Source: a virus. From it: a stretch of DNA of 29,096 nt. The stretch spans positions 1 to 29,096 of IMG/VR virus record IMGVR_UViG_3300013113_000802. One strand, written 5' to 3'. Numbering within the stretch: the stretch's first letter is position 1; each line of letters begins with the position of its first letter. Below, piece after piece: positions 15,744-23,790 of this stretch. The position numbers and the translations under genes were made by a program. A model generated the notes under the pieces. It worked only from the letters and a program-made list of their open reading frames with translations. It was not told the DNA's origin and made no database searches.

Positions 15744-17627
15744 ATGACCAAAAAGAAAAAAGATATTTCAATTGATATTCTATCAAACATTACTGTGCAT
15801 ATGAAATATGCTCGATATTTGGATAAGAAGCAGCGCCGAGAAACATGGCGTGAAATTACTAATCGTAATAAGAACATGCATATTAAAAAATATCCCCACT
15901 TGAGAGATGAGATCACTAAGGCATATAAGTTTGTCATGAGGAAAGAGGTGCTGCCCTCTATGCGCTCAATGCAGTTCGCTGGTAAGTCGATTGAGGTGGC
16001 TCCTAACCGTGTTTTCAATTGTGCATACCTCCCTATAGATGATTGGCGATCATTTAGTGAGGTAATGTTTCTTTTGTTAGGTGGCACCGGGGTCGGATAT
16101 TCAGTGCAGCGACATCATGTAGAGAAGCTACCCGAGATTCGTAAACCCAACCCTGAACGCTCCCGCCGCTTCTTGGTTTCTGATTCAATTGAAGGTTGGG
16201 CTGACGCGGTAAAAGCGTTAATGAAGTCTTATTTTTATGGAGGCTCCACGCTCCGCTTTGACTTTAGCGACATTCGTCCAAAGGGGGCTAAGCTCGTCAC
16301 TTCTGGAGGGAAAGCGCCTGGACCACGACCACTTCAGGAATGCCTTGTTAAGATAAACGGTATGCTGAGTGAAAAGCAGGATGGAGATCAGCTAGAGGCA
16401 ATTGAGGTCCATGATCTGATCTGCCATGTAGCTGACGCCGTTTTAGCGGGAGGCATTCGCCGTGCAGCCCTCATCTCTTTGTTTTCAGCAGATGATAATG
16501 AGATGCTGTCTGCAAAGACTGGGTCCTGGTGGGAGGCAAACCCTCAGCGCGGTCGAGCGAACAATTCAGCAGTGTTACTTAGACACCGGATTACTAAGGA
16601 CTATTTTATGAATTTATGGTCCCGTGTCCAGGCGTCTGGTGCTGGTGAGCCGGGTTTTTATTTTTCTAATGATAAAGATTGGGGCACTAACCCTTGTTGC
16701 GAGATTGGTCTTCGCCCATATCAGTTTTGTAATTTGACTGAGGTGAACGTGAGCAATATCACCAGCCAACAAGATTTAGAAGAGCGTGTTAGAGTTGCCG
16801 CTTTCTTAGGCACTCTCCAGGCAGGATATACCGATTTTCATTACTTGCGCCCCGTATGGCAGAGGAACACCGAGAAAGAGGCTCTTATTGGCGTCTCAAT
16901 GACCGGAATTGCATCTGGCGCGGTGCTTGCCGAAGGGATAGATTTATCTGCCGCCGCTTCCGTGGTGCGCTCTGAGAACCGGCGCGTCGCGGCTCTCATC
17001 GGCATCAATCCGGCTGCACGGACAACTTGTGTTAAGCCCGCGGGCACGACCTCTCTTACGCTTGGAACTAGTTCGGGGATTCATGCTTGGTATGACCATT
17101 ATTATATTAGACGCATCCGCGTAGGCAAGAATGAGGCTATCTATAAATATTTAACAACTGCGGCACCAGACATGATTGAAGATGATTATTTCCGACCACA
17201 TGATACGGCAGTCATTTCAATTCCTCAAGCTTCTCCCGAAAATTCTATTTTGCGTACCGAGTCCGCTTTATCACTGCTTCGGCGCATAAAAAAGATCACC
17301 ACTGAGTGGGTGAAGCCGGGGCATGTGAGGGGGCAGAATACTCATAATGTGTCTGCGACCGTCTCTGTACGCTCTTCCGAGTGGGAAGATGTTGGAGAGT
17401 GGATGTGGGATAACCGTCATGTTTATAATGGCTTATCCGTACTACCTTTCTCCGAAAATGAACACACTTATGTGCAAGCCCCTTTTGAAAGCTGTTCCAA
17501 AGAAACCTATGATGTTCTGTATGATTCTCTGGTGTCGCTAGATCTTGCCGAAATTCGAGAAGAAACTGATGAAACAGACCTTCAAGGGGAGCTTGCTTGT
17601 GCGGGCGGAATGTGTGAAATTAAGTAA
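15744..17627 (+). CDS. nrdJ: Monomeric class II (adenosylcobalamin-dependent) ribonucleotide reductase
   Basis: This 627-aa enzyme resembles the monomeric ribonucleoside triphosphate reductase of Lactobacillus leichmannii. VFNCAYLPI supplies the first active-site Cys (C93). NPCCEIGL supplies N316, radical Cys C318 and E320. FCNLTEVN supplies the second Cys (C329), eleven residues on as in the family. The end ELACAGGMCEIK carries the CxxxxC redox pair (C619, C624). LLGGTGVGYSVQ and VKPAGTTSLTLGTSSGIH are the conserved barrel segments. It makes deoxynucleotides using adenosylcobalamin and needs no oxygen or second subunit, but it depends on host B12 supply. It follows the helicase by three bases. 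The length is shorter than the roughly 740 aa of the type enzyme, suggesting a reduced N-terminal regulatory part. Confidence 0.93.
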   Translation: MTKKKKDISIDILSNITVHMKYARYLDKKQRRETWREITNRNKNMHIKKYPHLRDEITKAYKFVMRKEVLPSMRSMQFAGKSIEVAPNRVFNCAYLPIDDWRSFSEVMFLLLGGTGVGYSVQRHHVEKLPEIRKPNPERSRRFLVSDSIEGWADAVKALMKSYFYGGSTLRFDFSDIRPKGAKLVTSGGKAPGPRPLQECLVKINGMLSEKQDGDQLEAIEVHDLICHVADAVLAGGIRRAALISLFSADDNEMLSAKTGSWWEANPQRGRANNSAVLLRHRITKDYFMNLWSRVQASGAGEPGFYFSNDKDWGTNPCCEIGLRPYQFCNLTEVNVSNITSQQDLEERVRVAAFLGTLQAGYTDFHYLRPVWQRNTEKEALIGVSMTGIASGAVLAEGIDLSAAASVVRSENRRVAALIGINPAARTTCVKPAGTTSLTLGTSSGIHAWYDHYYIRRIRVGKNEAIYKYLTTAAPDMIEDDYFRPHDTAVISIPQASPENSILRTESALSLLRRIKKITTEWVKPGHVRGQNTHNVSATVSVRSSEWEDVGEWMWDNRHVYNGLSVLPFSENEHTYVQAPFESCSKETYDVLYDSLVSLDLAEIREETDETDLQGELACAGGMCEIK

Positions 17628-17645
17628 AAAAAGACTAAAAAAGAC

Positions 17646-17674
17646 TTGACAATCCGTACATTATGGTGTAGTAT
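17646..17674 (+). promoter_or_regulatory. Sigma70-type promoter upstream of 17704 gene
   Basis: -35 TTGACA (17646-17651), a 17-base spacer, and -10 TAGTAT (17669-17674), with GTG before the -10 exactly as at 10334. It is followed by AAGGAGAG and the ATG at 17704. No terminator hairpin is visible after the RNR gene, so some read-through is expected. Confidence 0.8.
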
Positions 17675-17703
17675 GGATATTAATTAGAAAGGAGAGTTCT
17701 ATC

Positions 17704-17985
17704 ATGGCTCGAAATACAGATAATGAGAACGAAGAGAACGAGGTAAGCAAGGAGGAGCGCATTCAGACTTATGTGAAGTCGTTGCACGCGATCGAGGAGG
17801 CTATGGAGCCCTTCAAGGAGCAAAAGCGCAATCTTAAGGGCAACTATGTTGAGAACGGGTGGCTCAATAAGGAAGACATCTCGCTTGCAGTAAAGGCATA
17901 TCGCTTGTTCAAGAATGATGTAGATATGGAACAATTGATGGATTATTATGATACGGTCAAGCGTTCGAAGAAGGGTGTGAAGTGA
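17704..17985 (+). CDS. Small charged helical protein, possibly GapR-like
   Basis: This is a 93-aa, highly charged protein with a disordered acidic start (NTDNENEENE) and then helices: a coiled-coil-like segment around residues 20-48 (HAIEEAMEPFKEQKRNLKG), a turn with WLNKEDISLAVKAYRLFK, and a lysine-rich end. The layout of a long helix followed by a short helical pair is reminiscent of the small DNA-binding GapR family, but the match is only to shape. It is the first gene after a strong promoter, with an excellent AAGGAG site, so it is probably abundant early in infection. It overlaps the co-chaperonin gene by GTGA. Function is unknown. Confidence 0.7.
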   Translation: MARNTDNENEENEVSKEERIQTYVKSLHAIEEAMEPFKEQKRNLKGNYVENGWLNKEDISLAVKAYRLFKNDVDMEQLMDYYDTVKRSKKGVK

Positions 17986-18278
17986 ATCTAGTTCCCATGA
18001 ACCGGCATTTGCTTGTACGCCCAGCAGGAGCCTCCGGTGATGAAGAAACCACCGGAATTGTCCTCCCTGAAGCGTACCTCAATGCACAAGAGCATGTATC
18101 TGTAGAAGTGTTATCGGTGGCTGCTGATTGCACTATTAACAATGATATCTCGCTTTTGGGTTGCACTGTAGTGGTGCCCAAGAACATGCTTGTGGAAGTT
18201 AGTACGGGAGCATCCACTTATAATTTGATACAGGAAAATTATATTCTTGGTGTGATCTCGCTCCCTAATGAGTCTTAA
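17982..18278 (+). CDS. GroES-like co-chaperonin
   Basis: This is a 98-aa protein. LVPMNRHLLVRP at the start, TGIVLPEAY, the HVSVEVLSVAADC strand, GCTVVVPKNM and the closing YNLIQENYILGVI follow the GroES (Cpn10) beta-barrel order. The mobile loop is the short GASGDEETTGIVLP segment (about residues 15-28). Such phage proteins (T4 gp31 and others) cap host GroEL in order to fold large capsid proteins. The start is GTG 17982, overlapping the previous stop (GTGA). No groEL-like gene is in the window, so it would work with host GroEL. The last residues lack a strongly conserved C-terminus, so identity rests on the strand pattern. Confidence 0.75.
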   Translation: MNLVPMNRHLLVRPAGASGDEETTGIVLPEAYLNAQEHVSVEVLSVAADCTINNDISLLGCTVVVPKNMLVEVSTGASTYNLIQENYILGVISLPNES

Positions 18279-18293
18279 AGAAAGAGGAAATAC

Positions 18294-18857
18294 ATGACTG
18301 CATATATGCTTTGTAGCGCCATTATGGCAGCGGGATTTACCGCAAATGTTGAAGTAGCTTGCGATAATGCGGATTTAGTTTTAGAAGCTTCGCGTGAATA
18401 TGAACTTGATCCCTTGGTTCTTGTTGCTTTAATTCAGGTTGAGAGTGGGTGGAATCCTACGGCTCGATCCCAGCGCGGAGCGTGTGGCTTGACTCAGGTT
18501 ATGCCACGGTTTACGCTGCCTCGTGTTTCATGCCGCACGCTTATTCGCAATCCCGACATTTCTATTGTCCAGGGCGCTCGTGCTTTGCGCTCGTGGATCG
18601 ATCGCGCAGGCAACCGCGGTAATTCTTCACGACAACTATTGCAGGCTCTTTGCGGATACAATGCGGGAAACATTTGTTATACAACTAGACAAACCTGGCG
18701 CGGACCAGGACGCGCATATGCTCGCCGCGTGGTGCGTTACGCAGGTACCTTGCGACGAGCCATGGAGACAATTCGCACACTGGACACAGCGCCGAACTCT
18801 GTTGAGCAAGGCACTTCTCTTGAGGAGTGGTATATGATGGAAGGATGTGGTTCATGA
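18294..18857 (+). CDS. SLT-type lytic transglycosylase
   Basis: This is a 187-aa protein. The hydrophobic start MTAYMLCSAIMAAGFTA could be a signal sequence or membrane segment. The lysozyme-like fold then shows VALIQVESGWNPTARSQRG with the catalytic Glu (E50 of ES), GLTQVMP (65-71) and CGYNAG (119-124), the three SLT family 1 motifs. It cleaves the glycan strand to 1,6-anhydromuropeptides. It may act as a secreted lysin or a virion-associated enzyme; the export-like start favours the former. Its ribosome binding site is GAGGAA. An amidase at 27472 gives the phage a second peptidoglycan-cutting activity. The C-terminal 40 residues have no recognised domain. Confidence 0.85.
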   Translation: MTAYMLCSAIMAAGFTANVEVACDNADLVLEASREYELDPLVLVALIQVESGWNPTARSQRGACGLTQVMPRFTLPRVSCRTLIRNPDISIVQGARALRSWIDRAGNRGNSSRQLLQALCGYNAGNICYTTRQTWRGPGRAYARRVVRYAGTLRRAMETIRTLDTAPNSVEQGTSLEEWYMMEGCGS

Positions 18858-19069
18858 ATGACTGTGCGGCATATTATGATAAAATCCCCGCGCACCTGAA
18901 GCGCGTGAACGGCTTTAGCGAAGAGTATAGTGATCTGCCCCCTCACCAGCGAGCATTTATTGAGAGCCTGGTGGGTGCCCCATCAGAGTGGGTGATCACG
19001 CTACCCGACGGGCGTGAGATTCGTCATTACGCTCAGCTTCAGTTTGACCCCTCCTCGAAAGGGCTGTAG
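18854..19069 (+). CDS. Hypothetical protein
   Basis: This is a 71-aa protein starting at the ATG overlapping the transglycosylase stop (ATGA), with GGAAGGATG upstream. An in-frame GTG 27 bases earlier (18827) would lie deep in the previous gene and is less likely. Visible features are an aromatic N-terminus, a helical middle (LPPHQRAFIESLVG) and a short strand pair around WVITLPDGREIRHYAQL. I do not recognise a family. It lies directly before the DnaE gene with only two bases between them, so it is translated from the same message. Confidence 0.7.
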   Translation: MNDCAAYYDKIPAHLKRVNGFSEEYSDLPPHQRAFIESLVGAPSEWVITLPDGREIRHYAQLQFDPSSKGL

Positions 19070-19071
19070 CT

Positions 19072-22000
19072 TTGACTAAAGAACGTACAACTACTACGAT
19101 CCCTTTTGTGGGACTACACGCTCATAGCGTTGCTGGCTCCCCTTTTGATGGCTTAGGTTATCCGGCGGAGCATATGGACTTTGCATATGACAACGGCATG
19201 GATGCATTAGCTTTGACAGACCACGGCAACTGCAATGGGCTCGCTTATCAAGTCCTTCATGCTCAAAAGATGCAGGCAGAGGGTCGTGAATTCAAGCCTA
19301 TTTTTGGTGTCGAGGCATATTTTATACCGTCCATTGATGAGTGGAAGGGTGCTTATGAACAGGCAAAGCTAGAGAAAAAGCAAGCCAAGAAGTTAAAAGA
19401 CACGGGTCAAGGCGGCGCAATTGTTGAAGACGAGAACCGTAGCATCAAGAGCGTGATTAATCGCCGCCGCCACCTCATCCTTTTGGCTCAAAATCAGACG
19501 GGTCTGTCTAATATTTTTAAATTAGTGTCACAGTCCTATGCTGAGGGGAATTTTTATCGATTCCCCAGGGTCGACTATTCCATGCTTGAGAAGCACAATG
19601 AAGGCATTATAGCCGCTTCTGCTTGCTTGGGTGGCGTTTATGCAGGCAGCATGTGGGAAAAACAAGAGGAGGGCTCTGAAGCGGTTTTAGAAGCGATGAG
19701 AGAAACTACTCGGCGGATGCTCTCAATTTTTGGAGATCGGTGGTACGGAGAACTTCAGTGGAATTCGATTCCCGAGCAGCACAGGTTGAATCAATATGTT
19801 ATTCAAGTGTGTAATGAGTTCGGTGTCAAATTGATTTCGACGGCAGACAGTCATTATCCTTCTCCTGATCTATGGAAGGACCGCATTCTTTATAAGAAGT
19901 TGGGCTGGCTTAATAGCTATTCATCTGAGGAGGAATTCTCTCTCCCCGCTTCCGTAGATGAAGTTGGTTATGAGCTTTATCCTAAGAATGGCGATGAGAT
20001 GTGGGAGTCTTATAAAAAGTATGCTGATGAGGCGGGGCTGCAATATGATGATGCGTTGGTGCGCCAATCAATAGAAGAGACCTATGACATCGCCCACTCC
20101 CGTATTGAAAGTTTCCTGCCGGATAATACGGTCAAGCTTCCTTCCTTTGTTGTACCGGAGGGCGAGACTCCTGAAGAAGCTTTGGCGCGAATTAGTACCC
20201 TCGCTCTAAAAGAGATGCTCCAGCGCCGCAAGGATATCACGGCAGAGCAGGCGAGAGATTATGCTTTACGCCTAAAGGAAGAATTAGAAATTATCAATGA
20301 TCGAGGTTTTTCGAAGTACTTTCTGACGATGCACGCGATTGCTGAAAAAGCCGTCGAAAACCAGCTTACAGGACCGGGCAGAGGCTCGTCGGCAGGCTCT
20401 TTAGTTTCCTATGCCTTGGGCATTACTCAGGTAGATCCTATTAAATATGGTCTTCTTTTCAGTCGCTTTTTGCGTAAGGATGCTACCGACTATCCAGATA
20501 TTGATTATGATGTTTCAGACCCCATGGTCCTTAAAGACTTTTTGGCACAAGAGTGGGGCGAAAATACAGTAGTCCCCATATCCAATTGGAACACGCTGCA
20601 ACTGCGCTCTTTGATTAAGGATATCTCTAAGCTTTATCAAATTCCATTTACAGAGGTTAATGCCGTTACGGGTCGAATGCTTTTTGAGGCAACTCCTGCT
20701 GCCAAGGCAAAGCATGGTATTAAAGCCGGTGTTTACGTTCCTACTTTTGAAGAGGTGATGGAATTCAGTAGTAGTCTTAAAAGTTTTTTGGAAAAGTACC
20801 CGCAGGTCAAGGTTCATGTTGAGACTTTGTGCGGGCAGGTACGCTCTTGTTCTCGCCACGCGGGCGGTGTGGTCATTGGGGAGAATCTCGATGAACAGAT
20901 GCCTTTAATTGTATCAGGCGGTGTTCGCCAAACTCCTTGGTCTGAAGGGCAGCATGTAAGGCACCTGGAGCCCCTGGGCTTTATTAAGTTTGATATTCTA
21001 GGGCTTGGCACCTTGCGTATGATCGAGGGAGCCATTCGCCATATCTTGAAGCGCCACTATGATGTCCCCGATCCAACATTTGAGGATGTGCGAGAATTTT
21101 ATAACAAGCAGCTCCATCCCGATGTTCTTGATTTACACGATTCCAGTGTGTACTCTGAGATATTTCACCGAGGCACTTGGGCAGGTGTTTTTCAATTTAC
21201 GGAGTCCGGCGCACAAAGTTTTTGTACGAACGTGAAGCCAAACAGTATTATTGATATTGCTGCGGTTACGTCCATCTTCCGCCCTGGTCCGCTATCGGCA
21301 GGGGTGGATAAAAAGTTTATCGCCGCCAAAGAACACCCTGGGCGCATCAATTATGTACATGAAATTGTTCGTGACGTGACTGCTGAGACTTATGGTTTTC
21401 TTATCTTTCAGGAGCAGATTGCTACGCTGGCTCATCGACTGGGCAAGAACATCTCTCTTGATGAAGGGAACCTGCTTCGTAAACTCCTTACTAAAAAGGG
21501 AACCGGAAAGGGAGCCAAGGCGAAGGAGAAAATTTATAATAAGTTTGTTGAAGGGTGTGCCGAGAAGGGGATCGCTCGCAAAGATGCTGATGAGATTTGG
21601 TCGACCTTCGAGTTTTTCTCAGGATATGGTTTCAACAAGTCTCATGCTGTGTCTTATAGTATACTTTCCTACCAGTGTGCGTGGCTTTTGCGCTACTATC
21701 CAGCGGAATGGTCGGCAGCGTTTTTGGATAAGGAGCCCGAGCGCCGAAAAGAAAAGGCTATTAATTTGGTTAAGCAATTGGGCTTCAAGGTACAGTCCTT
21801 GGACATCAACACCTCGGGCGTGGTCTGGGAGATTGCGGAAGATAATGAAACGCTTGTCCAGCCCCTTACTTCCGTCAAGGGTCTTGGTGAGGCTGCTATC
21901 AAGCAGATCATGGATCATCGTCCTTTTAATTCTGTAGAAGAATTTCTTTTCAACGAAGAGATGGTTTATTCGAAACTAAATAAAAAGGCTATTGATGTGT

Positions 22001-22521
22001 TGGTACGGAGCTATGCTCTGAGTTGTTTGATGGATGATCGTTTTTCGGGCATGAAGCACCTTTGGTCTGCGGTTGCGGTTGATCGCCCAAAGAACCGGAA
22101 GAAGCTCGCGGAGAATATCGATCTTTATGAGCCCGAAGGTGATTTCTCCACGGAAGAAAAGATTGAGTATTTGGTTTCCCTCACCGGGGTCTTCCCCCTG
22201 GGCTTGGTAATGAGCGAGGAGGTCCGAGGTCAGCTCGATTCTTATGGCGTGCCCCCTCTGGGGGAGTTTGATGTGGATCTGGGTGCTGCCTGGTTTATTC
22301 CCCGTGAAGTAATTGAAAAGAAAACTAAAAAGGGAAAGCTTTACTGGATCTTACGAGTCATCGACTCCACAAGTACAACCACTTCTATTAAGTGCTGGGG
22401 AGTCAAGCCAGAGATTGATGTGGTTCACATTAATCATCCATATATGGCACGTCTTGACTACGATGACCAGTGGGGCTTTAGCACGCGCAGCCTACGCAGA
22501 AATTTTAGACTATTGGCATAA
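19072..22521 (+). CDS. dnaE: DNA polymerase III alpha subunit (family C, DnaE-type)
   Basis: This is a full-length 1149-aa replicative polymerase. The PHP domain opens with FVGLHAHSVAGSPFDGLG and ALALTDHGN. Its metal ligands look complete: H16, H18, D26, H51, E81, H134, C185, D259 and H261. The polymerase core has GPGRGSSAGSLVSYALGI, YPDIDYDV with catalytic D476 and D478, CSRHAGGVVI, and FIKFDILGLGTLR with the third catalytic D641. SIFRPGPL and FNKSHAVSYSILSYQCAWL are finger motifs. A helix-hairpin-helix (SVKGLGEAAIKQIM) and an OB-like end follow. The start is TTG 19072; later ATGs would cut the PHP domain. Many phages rely on host or family A/B polymerases, so a complete DnaE is unusual. It may contact the host clamp, but no clear clamp motif was confirmed. 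Confidence 0.95.
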   Translation: MTKERTTTTIPFVGLHAHSVAGSPFDGLGYPAEHMDFAYDNGMDALALTDHGNCNGLAYQVLHAQKMQAEGREFKPIFGVEAYFIPSIDEWKGAYEQAKLEKKQAKKLKDTGQGGAIVEDENRSIKSVINRRRHLILLAQNQTGLSNIFKLVSQSYAEGNFYRFPRVDYSMLEKHNEGIIAASACLGGVYAGSMWEKQEEGSEAVLEAMRETTRRMLSIFGDRWYGELQWNSIPEQHRLNQYVIQVCNEFGVKLISTADSHYPSPDLWKDRILYKKLGWLNSYSSEEEFSLPASVDEVGYELYPKNGDEMWESYKKYADEAGLQYDDALVRQSIEETYDIAHSRIESFLPDNTVKLPSFVVPEGETPEEALARISTLALKEMLQRRKDITAEQARDYALRLKEELEIINDRGFSKYFLTMHAIAEKAVENQLTGPGRGSSAGSLVSYALGITQVDPIKYGLLFSRFLRKDATDYPDIDYDVSDPMVLKDFLAQEWGENTVVPISNWNTLQLRSLIKDISKLYQIPFTEVNAVTGRMLFEATPAAKAKHGIKAGVYVPTFEEVMEFSSSLKSFLEKYPQVKVHVETLCGQVRSCSRHAGGVVIGENLDEQMPLIVSGGVRQTPWSEGQHVRHLEPLGFIKFDILGLGTLRMIEGAIRHILKRHYDVPDPTFEDVREFYNKQLHPDVLDLHDSSVYSEIFHRGTWAGVFQFTESGAQSFCTNVKPNSIIDIAAVTSIFRPGPLSAGVDKKFIAAKEHPGRINYVHEIVRDVTAETYGFLIFQEQIATLAHRLGKNISLDEGNLLRKLLTKKGTGKGAKAKEKIYNKFVEGCAEKGIARKDADEIWSTFEFFSGYGFNKSHAVSYSILSYQCAWLLRYYPAEWSAAFLDKEPERRKEKAINLVKQLGFKVQSLDINTSGVVWEIAEDNETLVQPLTSVKGLGEAAIKQIMDHRPFNSVEEFLFNEEMVYSKLNKKAIDVLVRSYALSCLMDDRFSGMKHLWSAVAVDRPKNRKKLAENIDLYEPEGDFSTEEKIEYLVSLTGVFPLGLVMSEEVRGQLDSYGVPPLGEFDVDLGAAWFIPREVIEKKTKKGKLYWILRVIDSTSTTTSIKCWGVKPEIDVVHINHPYMARLDYDDQWGFSTRSLRRNFRLLA

Positions 22522-22532
22522 AACCCAAGGAG
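22518..22532 (+). repeat. Stop codon plus Shine-Dalgarno cassette, copy 1
   Basis: The 15-base sequence ATAAAACCCAAGGAG spans the dnaE stop (TAA) and the dUTPase ribosome binding site. The identical 15 bases occur at 26701-26715, again spanning a stop codon and the next gene's ribosome binding site. Confidence 0.7.
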
Positions 22533-22542
22533 AAGAAATAAA

Positions 22543-23028
22543 ATGATTATTGAATATACAAAAGTTCGTCCTAATGTAATTGCGCCTACTCGCGCAAACC
22601 CTAGTGATGCCGGGTTAGATATTTTTTATTGCCCTGCTGAACAAAAGGTACCACCTGCCGTTGAAATGCAACCAGGAGAGTCTAAGCTGTTTCAAACGGG
22701 CTTGCGCTTCGGTATTCCTCACGGCTATATGTTAGAGGTAAAAAATCGTTCTAGCATGGCGGCAAAGAGGAGTTTGCTAGTGGGCGCATGTGTTGTGGAT
22801 TCGGGCTATGATGGCGAAGTGTTCATCAACCTTCACAATGTAGGCAACACTACCCAGTGGGTTTACCCTGGTGCAAAAATTGCTCAAGTGGTGATGACTC
22901 CGGTCATTAGTTTCCGCGCCGTTGAATGCAGGGATGGCGCTCTATATGCCCGAGAGCCAATTACTATTAGCGATCGCGGCGATGGGGCTCTCGGCTCTAC
23001 TGATGTAAAAAAGGCAACCAAGTCATGA
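22543..23028 (+). CDS. dut: dUTP diphosphatase (trimeric dUTPase)
   Basis: This is a 161-aa protein with the five trimeric dUTPase motifs in order: PSDAGLDIF; KNRSSMAAK (the SRSS/G-like motif 2); VDSGYDGEVFINLHN with the catalytic Asp and Tyr; GAKIAQVVM; and RGDGALGST, the flexible C-terminal motif 5 (usually RGxGGFGST). It hydrolyses dUTP to dUMP and pyrophosphate, keeping uracil out of DNA and supplying dUMP. It follows the polymerase gene with a strong AAGGAG ribosome binding site. The A in place of F in motif 5 (GALGST) is a small departure from the consensus. It overlaps the next gene by ATGA. Confidence 0.93.
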   Translation: MIIEYTKVRPNVIAPTRANPSDAGLDIFYCPAEQKVPPAVEMQPGESKLFQTGLRFGIPHGYMLEVKNRSSMAAKRSLLVGACVVDSGYDGEVFINLHNVGNTTQWVYPGAKIAQVVMTPVISFRAVECRDGALYAREPITISDRGDGALGSTDVKKATKS

Positions 23029-23309
23029 ACCGCAAAGAACGCCGAGCACTCAAGAGTGCAGCCAGGAAAGCAGGAACCACCACAGGAGATCTTGAAAAGT
23101 CTTTAGGGATGTTCGACATGCTCCCAGATGCTTGCACCTCTTGCTCAACTGAGTTTGATAAGCGTTCTAAAGAGATGGCTTTTACATGGCGTGTAGTGGT
23201 AAGGAAAGATCCCGATTCGGTCAGGTTGTTCTGCCCTGCGTGCGTGGACAAGGTTAGAGAATTTGTAGACAACAATGCGGAAAACATGGGAGGCAAAGAT
23301 GGCAGCTAA
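23025..23309 (+). CDS. Small zinc-ribbon protein
   Basis: This is a 94-aa protein. A basic start (MNRKERRALKSAARKAG) is followed by a two-knuckle zinc ribbon: CTSC (C37, C40) and CPAC (C70, C73), separated by a short strand pair (AFTWRVVVRKDPDSVRLF). This arrangement would bind one zinc ion. Basic helix plus zinc ribbon suggests nucleic-acid or polymerase contact, but no function is known to me. It overlaps dUTPase by ATGA and overlaps the methylase start by 11 bases, so it is within one translation-coupled set. Confidence 0.75.
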   Translation: MNRKERRALKSAARKAGTTTGDLEKSLGMFDMLPDACTSCSTEFDKRSKEMAFTWRVVVRKDPDSVRLFCPACVDKVREFVDNNAENMGGKDGS

Positions 23310-23790
23310 GTTATGGAGCAAAGATAGTGGAGCAGTAGGCTTTAGTTCAAAAAGTGCAGACTGGGAAACCCCTCAGGACTTTTTTGACAAGCTGAATAAG
23401 AAGTATAATTTTACCTTAGATCCGTGCGCGACCGCCGCTACTGCTAAGTGTGCTAAGTATTTTACTGAGGCAGACGACGGCTTGAGCAAGAGTTGGGAAG
23501 GGCATACTGTTTTTATGAACCCTCCGTATGGGCGTGGAATTAAGACGTGGATTGAAAAGGCATATCGTGAATCTTTGAAAGAAAATACAACTGTTGTTTG
23601 TTTGATCCCTTCGCGCACGGATACGAAGTATTGGCATGACTATTGTATGAAGGCTAGGGAAATTCATTTTGTGAAAGGTCGTCTTAAGTTTGGAGGATCG
23701 AAAAACGCCGCCCCGTTCCCTTCTGCGGTCGTTGTCTTTAGTTCAGGTCCAAGTTATCATACTCTAAGACTTGTAGGGGGTGCAATATGA
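23299..23790 (+). CDS. Phage N6-adenine DNA methyltransferase (Dam family)
   Basis: This is a 163-aa protein. SADWETPQDFFDKLNKKY and the block FTLDPCATAATAKCAKYF precede the catalytic motif NPPYG (residues 74-78), the hallmark of N6-adenine methylases. IPSRTDTKYWHDY and IHFVKGRLKFGG follow. This is the compact phage Dam-type family, which resembles a free-standing core with no target-recognition domain. It transfers methyl from S-adenosylmethionine to adenine in DNA, perhaps protecting phage DNA from host restriction. I chose ATG 23299, preceded by GGGAGG, over the longer frame at 23275. The target site cannot be read from the sequence. Confidence 0.88.
   Translation: MAAKLWSKDSGAVGFSSKSADWETPQDFFDKLNKKYNFTLDPCATAATAKCAKYFTEADDGLSKSWEGHTVFMNPPYGRGIKTWIEKAYRESLKENTTVVCLIPSRTDTKYWHDYCMKAREIHFVKGRLKFGGSKNAAPFPSAVVVFSSGPSYHTLRLVGGAI

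Noticed and set aside
23275-23298. Longer start for the adenine methylase
   Set aside because: ATG 23299 follows a GGGAGG site and is close to the conserved WETP motif; the longer form adds only residues encoded in the overlap with the zinc-ribbon gene.
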